A stretch of DNA of 64,000 bases from Volvox africanus (lineage: Eukaryota > Chlorophyta > Chlorophyceae > Chlamydomonadales > Volvocaceae): the NCBI GenBank assembly GCA_030268105.1, contig BSDZ01000042.1, positions 186,001 to 250,000 of the forward strand. The letters are read 5' to 3'. Shown one piece after another: positions 1 through 21,977 of this stretch. The notes under the pieces are model-generated. The model was not told where the DNA came from. It made no database searches and saw nothing but the letters and a program-made list of their open reading frames with translations. Every line of letters begins with the position of its first letter. Positions within the stretch are counted from its first letter, which is position 1. Made by a program: the position numbers and the translations under genes.

Positions 1-206
1 TCGCCGCGGCCTGACAGCTCCCCCATTGGTTTGACCGTTGGCGGTTTACCGGCTATTTGAAATAGTCAGTTTGTAGGTTGCAACCATACTGCGTCATATG
101 GTACGACGGCGTATATTACGATGGGGTAAAGTGTAACCCGTTCCCCACCCCCTCTTCCCCAAAACCTTCCCTTCGCTGCCCTATCGCCCATCTGCCCGTC
201 GCTCTG

Positions 207-565
207 AACCTGGCCCCCTCACTGCCCCCTCCCTCCCAACCCGCCCCCTCACTGCCCCCTCCCTCCCAACCCGCCCCCTCACTGCCCCCTCCCTCCCATC
301 CCTGCCCCTCACTGCCCCCTCCCTCCCAACCCGCCCCCTCACTGCCCCCTCCCTCCCAACCCGCCCCCTCACTGCCCCCTCCCTCCCAACCCGCCCCCTC
401 ACTGCCCCCTCCCTCCCAACCCGCCCCCTCACTGCCCCCTCCCTCCCAACCCGCCCCCTCACTGCCCCCTCCCTCCCAACCCGCCCCCTCACTGCCCCCT
501 CCCTCCCAACCCGCCCCCTCACTGCCCCCTCCCTCCCAACCCGCCCCCTCACTGCCCCCTCCCTA
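207..565. repeat. 30-bp minisatellite, about 12 copies
   Basis: A 30-bp unit (core CCCAACCCGCCCCCTCACTG followed by CCCCCTCCCT) repeats head to tail about a dozen times with only one visibly divergent copy near 297-305. The plus strand is almost purely C/T with scattered A and G, so both strands give long meaningless open frames (Pro/Ser/Leu-rich on plus, Gly/Arg/Glu-rich on minus). No splice sites or start context tie it to a gene; it is best treated as a simple minisatellite. Confidence 0.95.
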
Positions 566-1009
566 TTATATGCCGGTGTGATTGTTCGAACACTGGTACT
601 TGCCATGTCCAGTAACATGGTTTGTCGTGACACCCCGTACCCTCACTGCTTGGACAGACGGCCCGTCAACAGTGCATGGATTCTTAGATGAGATATGCCC
701 CATCGGGTAACTGACGGAAGGCCTGACCTGGTGTAAGTCAGGACGGCAAAATGTTGGCAATATTTACTGCGGCCTCAAAGATCTTACAGAGTGGTGTTAC
801 ATGGACGGACTCAAACATTTAACTTGAGTGATCCAAGCAGGTCCTATTGCACCGTCCAGTGCATTTTCCGACAAGGAAACCCTTGATACCTCCATCCCCA
901 TATGTGTGCCTCTATTTTAGCACTCTTCCCCACACCAGTGTATCCTGTACCTGCCTCGCAGTCCTACTCAGCATCATTGGTGCAGACTTAAGGAACACAC
1001 ACAGCCGCT
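566..1009. other. No supported gene
   Basis: Short open frames on both strands lack splice signals, recognisable domains or biased composition. Nothing further is seen. Confidence 0.5.
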
Positions 1010-1232
1010 GGTCTATGCCACTCTCCGCCGGTCCATGCCACCAGGTCCTATGCCACCGGTCTATGCCACCCATCTAAGCCACGGGTCGAAGGCGCCATTC
1101 TAAGCCGCCGGTCTAAGCCGCTGGTCTGTGCCGCCGGTCTATGCCATCCGTCTATACCGCTGGTCTATGCAGCCCAAATATGCAACTGGTCTATGCCGCA
1201 GGTCTATGCGGCCCGTCTATGCCACTAAGGAC
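1010..1232. repeat. Degenerate 12-13 bp repeat (GGTCTATGCCRCC type)
   Basis: About 15 imperfect copies of a motif close to CCGGTCTATGCCAC occur back to back, with drift to TCTAAGCC, TCTGTGCC and TCTATACC. Spacing is mostly 12-15 bases. It is an old, decayed minisatellite, unlike the near-perfect arrays elsewhere in the window. Confidence 0.75.
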
Positions 1233-2444
1233 CAGCCCACTTCATTCGTGGGATCAGCCTCAAAGGCATCCCTACCTATGACCAAATAAAGTGACTACAA
1301 AAAGGCGCAGACGGGACACAGGCCACACAGTGGGACAAATGGAAACACCCCGGTCCACTCACGAAGTAGGACACTTCCTACGAAATTGCATCTTGCCGTA
1401 CGTACAGGATCCTAACAAGCAGACGTGGCTATTTTGGCGACATCACAGCTACATCACCAAACACAATGACAGCTTGTCTGATGGCCAAGGATGACCTACG
1501 TGTCTGTCCTTGGTTGCCCTAAAGGCATTCAAACCACCGCATTCAATACACATTATATCTACGATCCCTCGCCTGTTTTACTTACTTAGCCTGTTTTGGA
1601 CACACGACCGTGCCCACCACATACACACACACGACATTTATCACACACAGGACATATCACAGATGTTGATCGGGAGGACTAGAATTGCAAGAAACAGATA
1701 TAAATGTGATCATAAGGCTATCTACATATACACTTTAAGATAAATCGCTAAGAAAAACGAAAGCAAGTACCAGGTCCACCCCGCTTGAAGAGCTGAATCA
1801 TGGAGAAAATATCAAAGATCTTAAAGCCAAAAACGTGAAGACTAGCGAGCAAGTTGTCACTCGCAAATTAAGGCACACCGGAATAGACCACATACATGCG
1901 CAGGTCATCCGCTCACATACTGCCCCAGCAGACTGCACCCTCTCACAGCTGCCAGTGTTCCTTCAGTGCCGCTTCACCAACACACCTGCCATTTCGTCCC
2001 ACGGATGCCATCATACCGCACCACGCTATATTGTTAGGCTGGGCCTTGCCGTGCATCTAAAAAGCCCACACTTGATGAATGGCCATCTCTGTCACCATGC
2101 CCTCCATGTGACTGTCTAGTCTCTCTGCGCCTTGACGGGCAATGAATATATCTGGAGCGAGCGCCAATAACGGGTTATGGGGCTGTTGGCGACCCCATGC
2201 CCTTAAGGTCGCCGCAGATACCTAATATCCTATTACTGCACATACATGGATCGAATGCCATCGCATGGCCCTATCACCGCAAATATGGCGGCCATCCATG
2301 GCTGGCCAATGATAACCAGTGACCAGTGACCAGTGCGCCTAGATATGGGTAATATATGGGTAATCAGCAAAAACCGAGCCGGGGCAACAGAGGTAACGCA
2401 CCCAGCCCTCTAGATAAAGGGTTCACCCCGCCCGGGTCAAAGAC
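1233..2444. other. No supported gene
   Basis: AT-richer stretch with short open frames only. CA-type dinucleotide runs near 1610-1650 and a doubled GTGACCA motif near 2318-2334 are visible. No domain or convincing exon was recognised. Confidence 0.45.

Positions 2445-2478
<34 letters not shown>
2445..2478. repeat. (AGAT)n microsatellite
   Basis: Eight and a half perfect copies of AGAT. The minus-strand translation (Ile-Tyr-Leu-Ser repeats) is an artefact of the tetranucleotide. Confidence 0.95.
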
Positions 2479-3684
2479 TCAAAACTATCTTACTAACATT
2501 TACCACTTTTGCAGCAAACACAATTAACACAATCAAACAAGAGATATGCCCAATATGCAGTATTAACACCACAACTCCATGATAACACGAGTGAAACATC
2601 GTGCACTCACAAGTGCAGGGTTTTGGAGACAATATCCATTTAGATGAGTGATTGGAGCACGATACATAAGGTCCGACCTACCCCGCCCACCATCTTGCTG
2701 GCTGTTAGCTGATAGCTGCGATTGCTCTTCCGTCTGGCGGCACGCCCCTCTCTCATCAGCTGGCGTGGTTAGGGGAGAAATACCCAACACGACCCGACTA
2801 TAAGGCTATGACGTATCTAAAATCACGAGCGGGATTTTAGATTCCAGGTTTCAGCCCACATGCCGCACCCCGCTCACGCACCAGCTTCCTCGCTGCACGA
2901 AGTAGCTCTATCTGCCACTGCTGCCGCTGCCACCGCCGCTGCCAACATGATTACCACCTCTATGGCCGAAATCATTCAGTGCCTCCGTCCAACCCCAATT
3001 CCATCTCACTACCATCTATCTCCTCTATGGCCGCACCAAGACATTCAACCTGCAGCGCACCTACATGAATAAATCCTGCAGCATGTTACTGCTGCTCTAA
3101 GGGGACGCTACATACACCTCGCCGCCATTGTCAATAAATCGCCAGACTCCATGAACACCTGTCACCACCTGGAGCCTAGCTCGCTCTAAACATTAAGAAT
3201 TGCCTGCTAAGAATCGACCACCTCCAACCCAACCTAAACTGTCCCTGCGCAAACACCCTTGCCCTGCAGCAAGCACGGTTGAAGAGAAGCTGCTGTATCC
3301 ACGTCTCCCCCTCGCATACGACTCCTGTTGATGTGTGGAAAAAAGGGGTTACAGAAGTGAAACGTACATTTTGCAACATCGGAAGATAAAATGCCACAGA
3401 CAACATCATTTGATCATCCGGGCATCAAAAGGACCGGTTCACTTGCCTAAAGTCCGTGTCACAGCTGTATTATTTCGAGCTTTCAAAAAATGCAGAAGTA
3501 TCCGAGTCCTTTCACAAATGTCCGCAACCGGCACTTACATCCAATCAAGCTCTGGTGGCTCCATCATCAGAGCCAATAACGGCGCGGCACGGTGAGGTGA
3601 CGCTCCACCGAGCGCAGGGCGACCTGGTCCATCACCTATCGACGGGAAGAGGGATATAGCGCACATGAGGTTACATTACATAGG
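2479..3684. other. No supported gene
   Basis: Several frames of 60-90 codons exist but none shows a domain, a splice framework or a compositional signal strong enough to call. A short Ala-rich plus-strand frame near 2860-3072 was considered and left uncalled. Confidence 0.4.
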
Positions 3685-3765
3685 TCAGCACAACCGCACG
3701 ATAATGAAGACTGCAGAAGAATATGTACCCAATACCCACAGTCTCATAACCAGACCACAACTTAC

Positions 3766-4644
3766 TATCCAATCCTTCAACTGTTGCACGACGAGGTCCA
3801 TTCGTTCCTGAACCTCCTTCGGCATTTTTATCGGCTTGTTTGGGTTGTCATAATGCTCCAGCTCTTCTTGCATGCGAGCATTCTCAGCTGCCACCCAAGC
3901 CTCCCAAGCCTCTGCTTCGTCTTGCGGGCTCAGGTATGTGACCAAAGCCTCCGTCTCAACCGGCTGAGAATCCAAGGTCACCGGCGAGACCTCCATTTCA
4001 GCTTGCTGCTCAGCTAGGGGTGCAGCTAAAATACCCGTCTCGTTCTGCTGCTTGCGCATTGTGACAGGGAAGGCAGCCTTGGGTTCCGCTGCCTCTCCTA
4101 GCTGAGCGCAGACCATAACAGCTGAAGCTTCTAATCCACCTTGATCTGAGTCCAGAGCTGCATTGCAAGTCCCACATTCAACTTCCTCCACGGCCAAAGC
4201 TGTGGCCGAAGCCGCCGACTTTTCGCATGGCATGGCGGAGAACACAACCGTGGTCTCCTCCATGGCCGGCGGGTTCTCGATTCTGCATGTATCAGCATAA
4301 CCGACGCTGAAGCTGCTGCTGCTGCTGCTGCTAGGGAAGCTGCTGCTGCTTAAGCTATTGCTCAGCATCGACGAAGATCCGGTGCCTTGGAAAAAGACCG
4401 CCGGGGAAACCGATGATTCTCTAATTGACATGACTTCTGGAGCTTGAAAAGATGTTGGGTTCCATTTATCACGGGGTACGCCCATATATTGGGCAGGCTC
4501 CTGCTGCTCCATGGCCACCTTGATCCTGACTGGATGTGCTGTCGGCGCACAGCAATCCTTACAAAGACCAGACATCCAGTCACAAAAATCCAAAAATGCC
4601 ATGCACAGGCTATTTGGAAACATTCCGGTGCCCAGCGCGGCCAT
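3766..4644 (-). CDS. Coding exon of unrecognised Ser/Glu-rich protein
   Basis: A long minus-strand frame runs from an ATG at 4644-4642 to a stop at 3685, 319 codons if unspliced. The N-terminal part is Cys/Trp/Met-rich (about residues 1-40). A poly-Ser tract encoded by CTG/GCT-type triplets lies near residues 95-112. The rest is acidic, Gln/Glu/Ala-rich and probably helical (residues 150-300). A perfect GTAAGT donor in frame after the codons for KDWI at 3766 suggests that the exon really ends there and that the last 27 codons of the open frame are intron. Upstream, the frame stays open to a TAG at about 4694 that could be part of an acceptor, so the ATG may be internal. The length and composition argue for a real gene. 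No family is recognised. Confidence 0.5.
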
Positions 4645-4694
4645 CACAGCCGATGTCGCTTCAAAGCCGAAGTGTGTTTTTAATAATGACTGAT

Positions 4695-6080
4695 GAGTCT
4701 AATATATAATACTACCTAGATATTGCTAAAAATTCACAAGATTCAGGACGCGGGTCTTCGATACTTGGAGCTGAAGCGGACGCAGAGAGGATAACCGGTA
4801 TTGTGATACAATTAATCAGTACTATGAACTATCAGAAGGTTGCAAAAACTTGGTGGTTATAGAAAATCGGAACGCGGCAGAAGATCACCCGCAGGGTGAA
4901 CCCATTTGTACTTCCGCCTACCCACCAGATGGGCCCTGTGAGGTCGCTGTCACCGTGGAATATCGCGCCAACCATAAGCTGTGCCTATCAATGCACCTAT
5001 ACGACACAAATAACTTTCGAATATAGTAACTATTTATATTCCATCCAAAGCCCGACCCTAGCTGACCCTAACTGAGCCCATCGGAACCGACATCTATTCG
5101 CCTTACTCCTCACCTCCCTGGATAACGACAACCTAGACAACGGCGAAGTCCCCATTCAAAGTAATCACGTCGGAATAGGTGAACACCTGGCATGTCACCG
5201 AGGGGCTCACCTTCAGTTCGGAATATTATTCACGATAGCGCCATGTTAGCCATGAATTATCGGTTTGCATGTTTGGAGGCGGCCTCAGCAGGTGGCAGGT
5301 GGGATCCTTAAAGTATATTCTTTGTGTTGTTGCGCTGCTCAAGCCCATGTCCCGTACCCACACGTTCCTAACTGTAACCCAGGCTGAGCACATGCAAGCC
5401 GAGGGACAACAGTAGACAGAAGCCTTTCCACCTAAAGAGTCCAGCTTATCGTGCCGTCTTTGAAAGATCCAGTGGCAAAGCTAACATCTCGGCACAGTTA
5501 TCCTGTGATTACACTACACAGCTCAAGCTAGCGGGCGAAGAAAAGGGCATGGCTAAAGCACTTTGCACTATGAAGCCTCAGCAAGCCCCTTCCCGCCTTC
5601 TTTGCCTGGTAAACTGCATGACCAAGCCCGCGTTTTTACTGCCACCGGCCGAGAGGCCCCTCTCCCACCGCCCAGATGCCATAACCGTGGTAGATACCAT
5701 TATTCGCATGCGACTATAGCTGCAGCACTCATGTCATACATCCCACAGTAAGCCCACCACGCTTGATGACACATACAGCCCACGCATCCCCTTGTGGTGA
5801 AGGTGCTCACCTTGCTGAGTGCGCCTTACGATATGCATTAACCCAGCCTTCGACGTGGCGTCTGATTGTACCCAAGGGATAACACTATCTTTCAACGCAC
5901 CATTCCCATATGACTGATCTGATCGATGGTCGTCATGTAGGAAGTTGAAAGATGAATACAGAGGTACCCGAGGACAAGTGCTAATTTCCGACCGTTTGGG
6001 CACCAACCACTGTTGGCAGCACACTTACAGCAACACCATCGTCGGGACACGACCTACAAGGAGAAATTCCTGCTCCAACG
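4695..6080. other. No supported gene
   Basis: Intergenic-looking sequence with short frames on both strands and no recognised domain, RNA or repeat. Confidence 0.45.
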
Positions 6081-6463
6081 TTGTCAACAAGAAGACCGCG
6101 GTATCTCCCTCGTGATGCTCGTTACTGTAGAGGAGACGTTACCATCCCTGGTGGAGACGATGGTAATTTTCAGGTGGAACGAGGACCGGGAGCCGGCGTA
6201 CGACATAATCAAAAAGTGCGATCAGAGCTAGGTGCTGTCGATGCCATCGTCGAGGCCCGCAGCCGGACCACAATGGGCGACTATCGCCGCTATGAGGCGT
6301 GACAACGCTGGGTCTATGACGCCAAGCAGGGTATCCTAGCCGATAAGTGAGCCCTTACCCGCAGGCGCTTCAAATCTTATTTTATTGCTTCAGCGATTTA
6401 AACAAATATTTATCTCATAACTGTGCAGGCGAAATGGAGTGTTCGACTACTTATCAAAGCTCT
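6081..6463 (+). pseudogene. Possible 3' exons of an unknown or broken gene
   Basis: An Arg/Asp-rich frame begins in the 6081 region and is interrupted by TGA at 6300-6302, after codons for RRYEA. Beyond the TGA the same frame continues as QRWVYDAKQGILAD to a GTGAGC donor at about 6346. A pyrimidine-containing acceptor (CTGTGCAG) at about 6430 then gives a short terminal reading, RNGVFDYLSKL and a stop, when joined in phase. Either the TGA marks a decayed gene or it is part of a GTGACA donor at 6299. Function is not recognised and the call is weak. Confidence 0.25.
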
Positions 6464-7168
6464 AGGGAGCGCCCCAATCACCGCGAAGTTTCAGGCACAG
6501 GTTGGCATACTCCAACGTCTAACACAAGTGTCCCAAGGTCACAGGATACCTCAATTCGGCGTGGTTGGGAGCTATTGACAAAAGCACAACTACTTTTGAC
6601 ATGCTCTTTTCACGTGGTTTCTATACACAATCAAAAAGCAAGGAACGGATTTTTTGGCAATTGTGTTTCTGATTGCTTACGCGAAGACTGGAGTATCAAC
6701 GGATGGGATGTCATGATCATTCAATGTGCCCACAGTTTATCCAGTGATTCAGGCATAATACAGGGAATCTCAAGAAAGGAATAAATGAATTTGCGTAAAA
6801 ACATTTCTTCTTAGTACGGCTCTTGTCCACGTCAGGGGTTGCTGTACTGACATGGACCCGATGAGAAATTGCAGTTCCTGTCCCCTGCCACACAAGGGAA
6901 ACTTAAAATATGGTTCTATAGCATATCCTATTTTTTATTTGGGATTTGTTGAAGCTAAATTTATCATTAAGATGATTTGTCGCCGAAATCCGCACCGCTA
7001 GCTGAGGGACCGTGACTTGCAATCTTAGAAGCCTTAAAATCTACCTCAATGTCTTGAGAATTTTACAATTTTTCGGGATTGCGTTGTGACTGGACTTTTG
7101 GATAGTTTTAACGTATAGGCTGCCACTGTCCCGCCTTAGTGGAGCATCTCTTAACTACAGTCACAAAA
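6464..7168 (+). promoter_or_regulatory. Upstream region of the SnRK1 gene
   Basis: About 700 bp upstream of the kinase ATG with no other gene called. It is AT-rich (TTTTTTATTT near 6930 and several A/T runs to 7070), which contrasts with the GC-richer introns downstream. A CTACAG just before the ATG (about 7156-7160) could be a splice acceptor for a 5' UTR intron. No promoter element can be asserted from sequence alone. Confidence 0.3.
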
Positions 7169-17584
<10,416 letters not shown>

Positions 17585-18524
17585 CGGGCTTGCAATGGTG
17601 CAGCGGAATAATGTTTAGGAACTCTGGAAATCTTGAAACGGATCTCGCTTCACGCTGGTGTCGGAGGAATGGGGTGTACGTTGCCCCGAACAACACCTGC
17701 GGGCTGGTCCAACCTCCAGCTTTAAGAATTACACGGTTATCCGGAGGGCTGCCGTGATACGATTTATCGCTTGATCGAGGAGCTGGAGATGAGCAGCAAG
17801 CTTGCATGGTCATATCAGAAAATGGCCCTTATGCTGTCGCACGTGACCGGATTTCGGCTTTTAGATGCACGGCAGCTAACCCAGCCGCCGCAATCGGGTT
17901 ATATGGCGGAGAAAGTCTATCCAGGGATACTCATGCTCATTTCGGTTGAGCAAATACGCCTGGGGACACGGTTTGGATGTGACCAGCGACACAAGCATCG
18001 CTTTGGCGGCGGGATGGGGTTATGTCATCGGTGTTTGTGTTTGTTTGGTTGTGAAAAAGGCGCCTGCTACAGAAAGGGATCCTGGCTTAACGGTGATAAG
18101 GTTGGCTGGCTGCTGCCACTGCTTGCTAACCTATGGTGCCGGTCGCACACGAAATTAATGTCGATGATGCCCATGGGACAGTTGGCTAGGAATGCGTGCT
18201 CTCCCGTGGAACGGGCACATCAGATCACATCACATCACATCAGACAGAGCATTTGAGTAGTGAGTTGCAAGAGCCCGCGAATGGCAATATGAAAGAACTG
18301 GTCTTTCTGGGGACTTCCGCCTGGATGAGCTTATTGGAGTGATAAGCTTCTTACGGAACGGCAAAACCTCTTGCTTGTCAAGTGCGTGCTTGTCAGCGAT
18401 GCACTTCTGCACCGGGTGTGGGGTGCGATGCACCTCGACTGCTAAGAACTGTTTAGTTGTTGCTCTCGGAACAAAAGCCATTGCCATTTCTGTTACAATT
18501 GCACTGTGCTAATAAAGGCCTAGG
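17585..18524 (+). other. 3' flank of the SnRK1 gene
   Basis: Begins at the kinase stop. A plus-strand frame of 161 codons (17771-18256, TTG start) was examined and not adopted: it begins within sequence downstream of the true terminal exon and has no recognised domain. A short CACAT repeat lies at 18218-18240. No polyadenylation signal can be named with confidence. Confidence 0.45.
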
Positions 18525-19409
18525 TCAAGAACCGAAGGCCTGACGAACAACAAAAACAAGAAGGGGGGGGGTGAGGGCCAGCTTCACACTGAGCGAAACC
18601 ACACAACTTAGCCAGCTCTCGCTTCTGAACCAGGCGGCGATTCTTCTTTTGGCTGTAATGCGCAGTCCAATCGCCAACCAGGCCAACTTGGCTAACTTCT
18701 CCTTGGGCACCTCGAACAAACCATCCGCCATATTAACAGTGATACCTAAATGGTAAACGGACTGAGACAGAGTCCACTGGCACTTCGTGGGATGGCAAGA
18801 TACGCCCAAGAAATCAATGCTCTCCTTGATCCACTGAGCTCCAACACGGGCTTGCTGCTCGGAAGCGAAAACAAACAGAAAATCATCAAGGTACGGTAAG
18901 ACACGCACACCCAACCGGGTGGGTCGACCACACCGCGCCGGGGGATAAAACTGGTGTGGGGGGAGGGGGGCTTCAGGTGAGAACGCCCACCACCAACCGA
19001 GGCCAGGGGATCACGCCAGAAACGCACAACGTTGCGCATGATCTTGGAAAACCAATAAGGGCTGTTGAGCCAGCCCATTGGTAGTGCGTTCACCTGGGCG
19101 GGATAATTGACGTGACAGATCTTGTCGTTACAAATTGCAGATAGCAGTAACCAGCAGATGGCCAAGTATAAATGAGGCAGCCGCCGCCCGGTCCAGTAAG
19201 AAGGCATTCAGATCCAGAGCCCGCAACCGGGCGCCGCCATCCGTCAGGGCGCGAACCAGGCGGGGTGTGTGAGGACACGTCCAGACAACTTCCTGCCTGA
19301 GAGAAGAGGGGCAAAGAGCGCACGGCGGTGCGGAGCCACTCACATGGATCACGTTCACAGTGGCATGCAAACTGTACAACTTAACTTTATGAGCTGCGCC
19401 GCGTAGCAA
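18525..19409 (-). mobile_element. Reverse transcriptase remnant, DIRS/Ngaro-like, copy 1
   Basis: The minus strand encodes the palm region of a retroelement reverse transcriptase in pieces. The first is ALPMGWLNSPYWFSKIMR with a following VVRFWRD (the usual P-x-G-x2-x-S-P-x2-F block). Then VLPYLDDFLFVFA carries the catalytic YLDD at 18882-18893, followed by WIKESIDFLGV and VPKEKLAKL. A third frame near 18590-18640 gives RRLVQKRELAKLCGFAQ. The parts lie in at least three frames and about 45 codons of Gly/Pro-rich sequence sit between the SPxxF block and YLDD, so it is not functional as read. The LPYLDD context and the RELxxLxGxxQ ending fit DIRS-type elements better than Ty1/copia, but no tyrosine recombinase, RNase H or terminal repeat is seen. 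Confidence 0.75.
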
Positions 19410-20403
19410 GGCGCATCAGCCTGACAGAGCCGGTAACGGCAGGTGTGATGTAGTCCGGGTTTAAATCACCTGCAGGACAGGTTCTGCTGCGCGCACTTCG
19501 CATACTTGCCCAGCGATGCAGTGCAGGGACCCAGAAAGGAAAACCCTAAAACCACATCAATGTGGCCTTGACGAAGTGCCACATCTGACATAACCATTCC
19601 TTGATGCCATTTTATAGACTCTTTTACTCTCGTTCCCAATCCTGGAAATACGCATCCCTACGTACGCACACGTAAACCTACCTACCTGCCGAACAGCCAT
19701 CGGAGGGTGAGCTCCTGGAGCCTTGTAAGATTGCTGAGGGCCACCAGGCCCCGGCTGAACGCCCACTACAAACAGCCCGGTGGAAGGGGATAGAGGGAAT
19801 ACACGAGACCTGGTGCTGCTGTTATGAATCGCTACAAATTACTAACCACCATCTAGAGAGATACAACTGGGTGTGAGTTTAATGGTACTGCCTTCATTTA
19901 AGGTCAAGAAGGTGGAAATAGTGAACGTAAACTACGTACCCGCCAAGGCCGTTAAAAAGTACCAACGAATAGAGGCGATCAAGTAAAAGGACAGTGGGTT
20001 CTGAAACGTGAAACAGCGGCGCGAAAAGAAATAAGAGAGTCAGTCCGCTGAGATGGATTGCAATGGCGGAAAGCGACGGCGCGTGCAAAAGCAACAACTC
20101 GAGCTGAGGCGCACAGTTTATCGCCGCGACCCAGTGGCCCCATCCGCAAGGAGCGGGCCTTATCCAGAACGACACGACGCTGACGATGACGTAGCATAGC
20201 CGCACAAAACAAAAGCCAAACAGCCCAGCCCTGCCCACCATATGCCAAATGAGGTGCTAGGAAGCTGGCTGGTGAAACAACGAGTGAGGGAAGAGATGGG
20301 AAAATAGTAGTGGTGGTAGTAACAGTGTACGAAACGCAGAAGACGCACACGTCGGACACCACACCAGGACATTAACACTTGCAGCAACTCGAGCCAATGC
20401 ACG
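19410..20403. other. No supported gene between RT remnant and array-like module
   Basis: Minus-strand frames of 115-143 codons overlap one another at 19894-20591, partly driven by low-complexity sequence at the left edge of the module. They show hydrophobic runs but no domain and are not called. The region may belong to the retroelement. Confidence 0.4.
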
Positions 20404-20817
20404 GACTGATACGAGCCCTGGTACTGGTACGGCGGCGATGGAGGTGGTGTTGGCGGTCTTGGCGTCGGTCTCCGTGGTGGCGGTGGTGAAGGCGGTAGCG
20501 GTGATGGTGTATGTGGCCGTGGTGGCGGTGGTGGCGATGGTGGGAATGGTGGCCTCTCTCCCTCCCTCCCTCCGTCCTTCCGACTGCCCACCCAATCTCC
20601 CCCCCGCCCTCCCTCCCTCCCTCCCTCCCTCCCTTTCTACCTACATACGGCGGTGGCGATGGTGGCTGTCATGATGGCGGTCGCGAAGGTATCTACATAC
20701 ACGTTTTCCCATTCAGACTCGATCCCGTATAATGACATACCCGTTTCAATTCCGTTGGTGTAGCTCGTCGACAACCGGGGTGGGAGAGGGAGAAAGAGAG
20801 GGCACACGGGAGGGAGG
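20404..20817 (-). repeat. Diverged single copy of the long-unit array module, copy 1
   Basis: This stretch aligns with the core of the 659-bp units at 33.5-39.3 kb: the GGCGGCGATGGAGG start, the GGTGGC-type tract, the CTCCCTCC tract, the GTATCTACATAC stretch, ATAATGACRTACCCGTTTC and the G/A-rich tail. Differences include an extra CCCTCCCTCC run near 20610-20635 and several substitutions. It stops at the G/A-rich tail, where it abuts the 429-bp dispersed segment, so it is an older, displaced relative of the array. Confidence 0.8.
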
Positions 20818-21215
20818 GAGCCTCGAGGCTCAACACGACGACACGGCGCACCTACGGGCAGTTATGGATACAACTTCCAACCCCGCACCTCCCATCTTGC
20901 GGCATTCCTCGACGCACGTCCAAATATATACAACGCAATACAAACCAACATCGCATAGAAGGGCAGAAGCCATGATTTATGTCCTCACTCTACCAGCATT
21001 GAGCACGGCACAGCATTCAGCAATCTCAGCTGGAACTGAGGCAAACAAGTGAGTCAGAGTGGTCCGGTCGCTGGCATCTTCGCTCCTTTCACCTGCCAAT
21101 CCTTACAGGTCACAGCACGTTCCAGGCATCAAAGCCCCACCACTGCAGTCTGTCCTGCACCTCCGGACAACCAACAGGTGCCGGCAGCCGCCAGAAGTAG
21201 TGGTGGTCAACCATA
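20818..21215. repeat. 429-bp dispersed segment, truncated copy
   Basis: Matches 57461-57858 and 61713-62110 with very few substitutions (for example CTTACAGG against CGCACAGG) and is cut at 21215 by the tandem duplication junction. It contains a possible short intron (GTGAGT near 21050, acceptor TTACAG near 21110) and frames rich in Pro, Gly and Ala, so it may derive from a gene. See the complete copies for detail. Confidence 0.85.
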
Positions 21216-21977
21216 CCTTCCTTATGGCACGCGATGTACTTCACCATTTTGCCCTCTCGCCCTCAGCACGGCGCTTCATTCAGTTTTGAAAGCGGGATTC
21301 TGGAATCTCGCTTTCAAGTATTAGCTGTACTTGGCATGCATCCTTGTTGCATACATCGCCGTTCACCAATATCCTCTTGTCTTTTTGCATATACCCTTTC
21401 ATACCGTACGCGCGACCGCTGCCTGCGCGGGCACATAAAGTGAGTCCGCCCGACGTACGGTTTGTAGGTTGAGACCGCGCTTTGAGGTTTGGGTAGCCGG
21501 ATTGGGCCGGTTGGGTTGATCGGGTTGCGGCGTGTAAATGACGGCCAGAGTGGAGCTGTTGCATGCCAGCAGTCAGCAATCAGCCAACAACAGTTTGTCC
21601 TCCACTTGAAAGGAGGTCATGATATGCAATACATGAATTTATTTTGCCTGACGGATACCGTACAAGTGTACAAAAAGTGTACAATTTCTCTGCTTTTAAT
21701 ATGGTAAAATTTTGCAGGCCAAGTGTCGAAAGCTGTTAACGTCTTCCTAATTTCTGCCTTAGTCGACTTTGTATTGGGATGCAAACAGCAGCCTATATGA
21801 CCAACACACCTTGCGCTTGTAAGGTTATCATCTGGTTGGCCCATTGCAGGTCTGGGCGTTCAGTATTCGTCTTTTCGCCTAACGATCTTTGTCCTAGTGC
21901 TTCACGGCAAAGTGTCCATCCTACTTTCGTGACGGCTTTTAGGGTTTTATTATGCCTTCCTGCCATGATGGTCGCAG

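Noticed and set aside
78..633. Proline/serine-rich or Gly/Arg-rich proteins over the 30-bp minisatellite
   Set aside because: Both frames arise from the repeat because the unit length is a multiple of three; no supporting context.
17723..18256. A C-terminal kinase exon reading CRDTIYRLIEELEM or the 161-codon frame at 17771
   Set aside because: The true terminal exon is 17516-17584, which matches the plant SnRK1 C-terminus and ends in a stop; this frame lies downstream of it.
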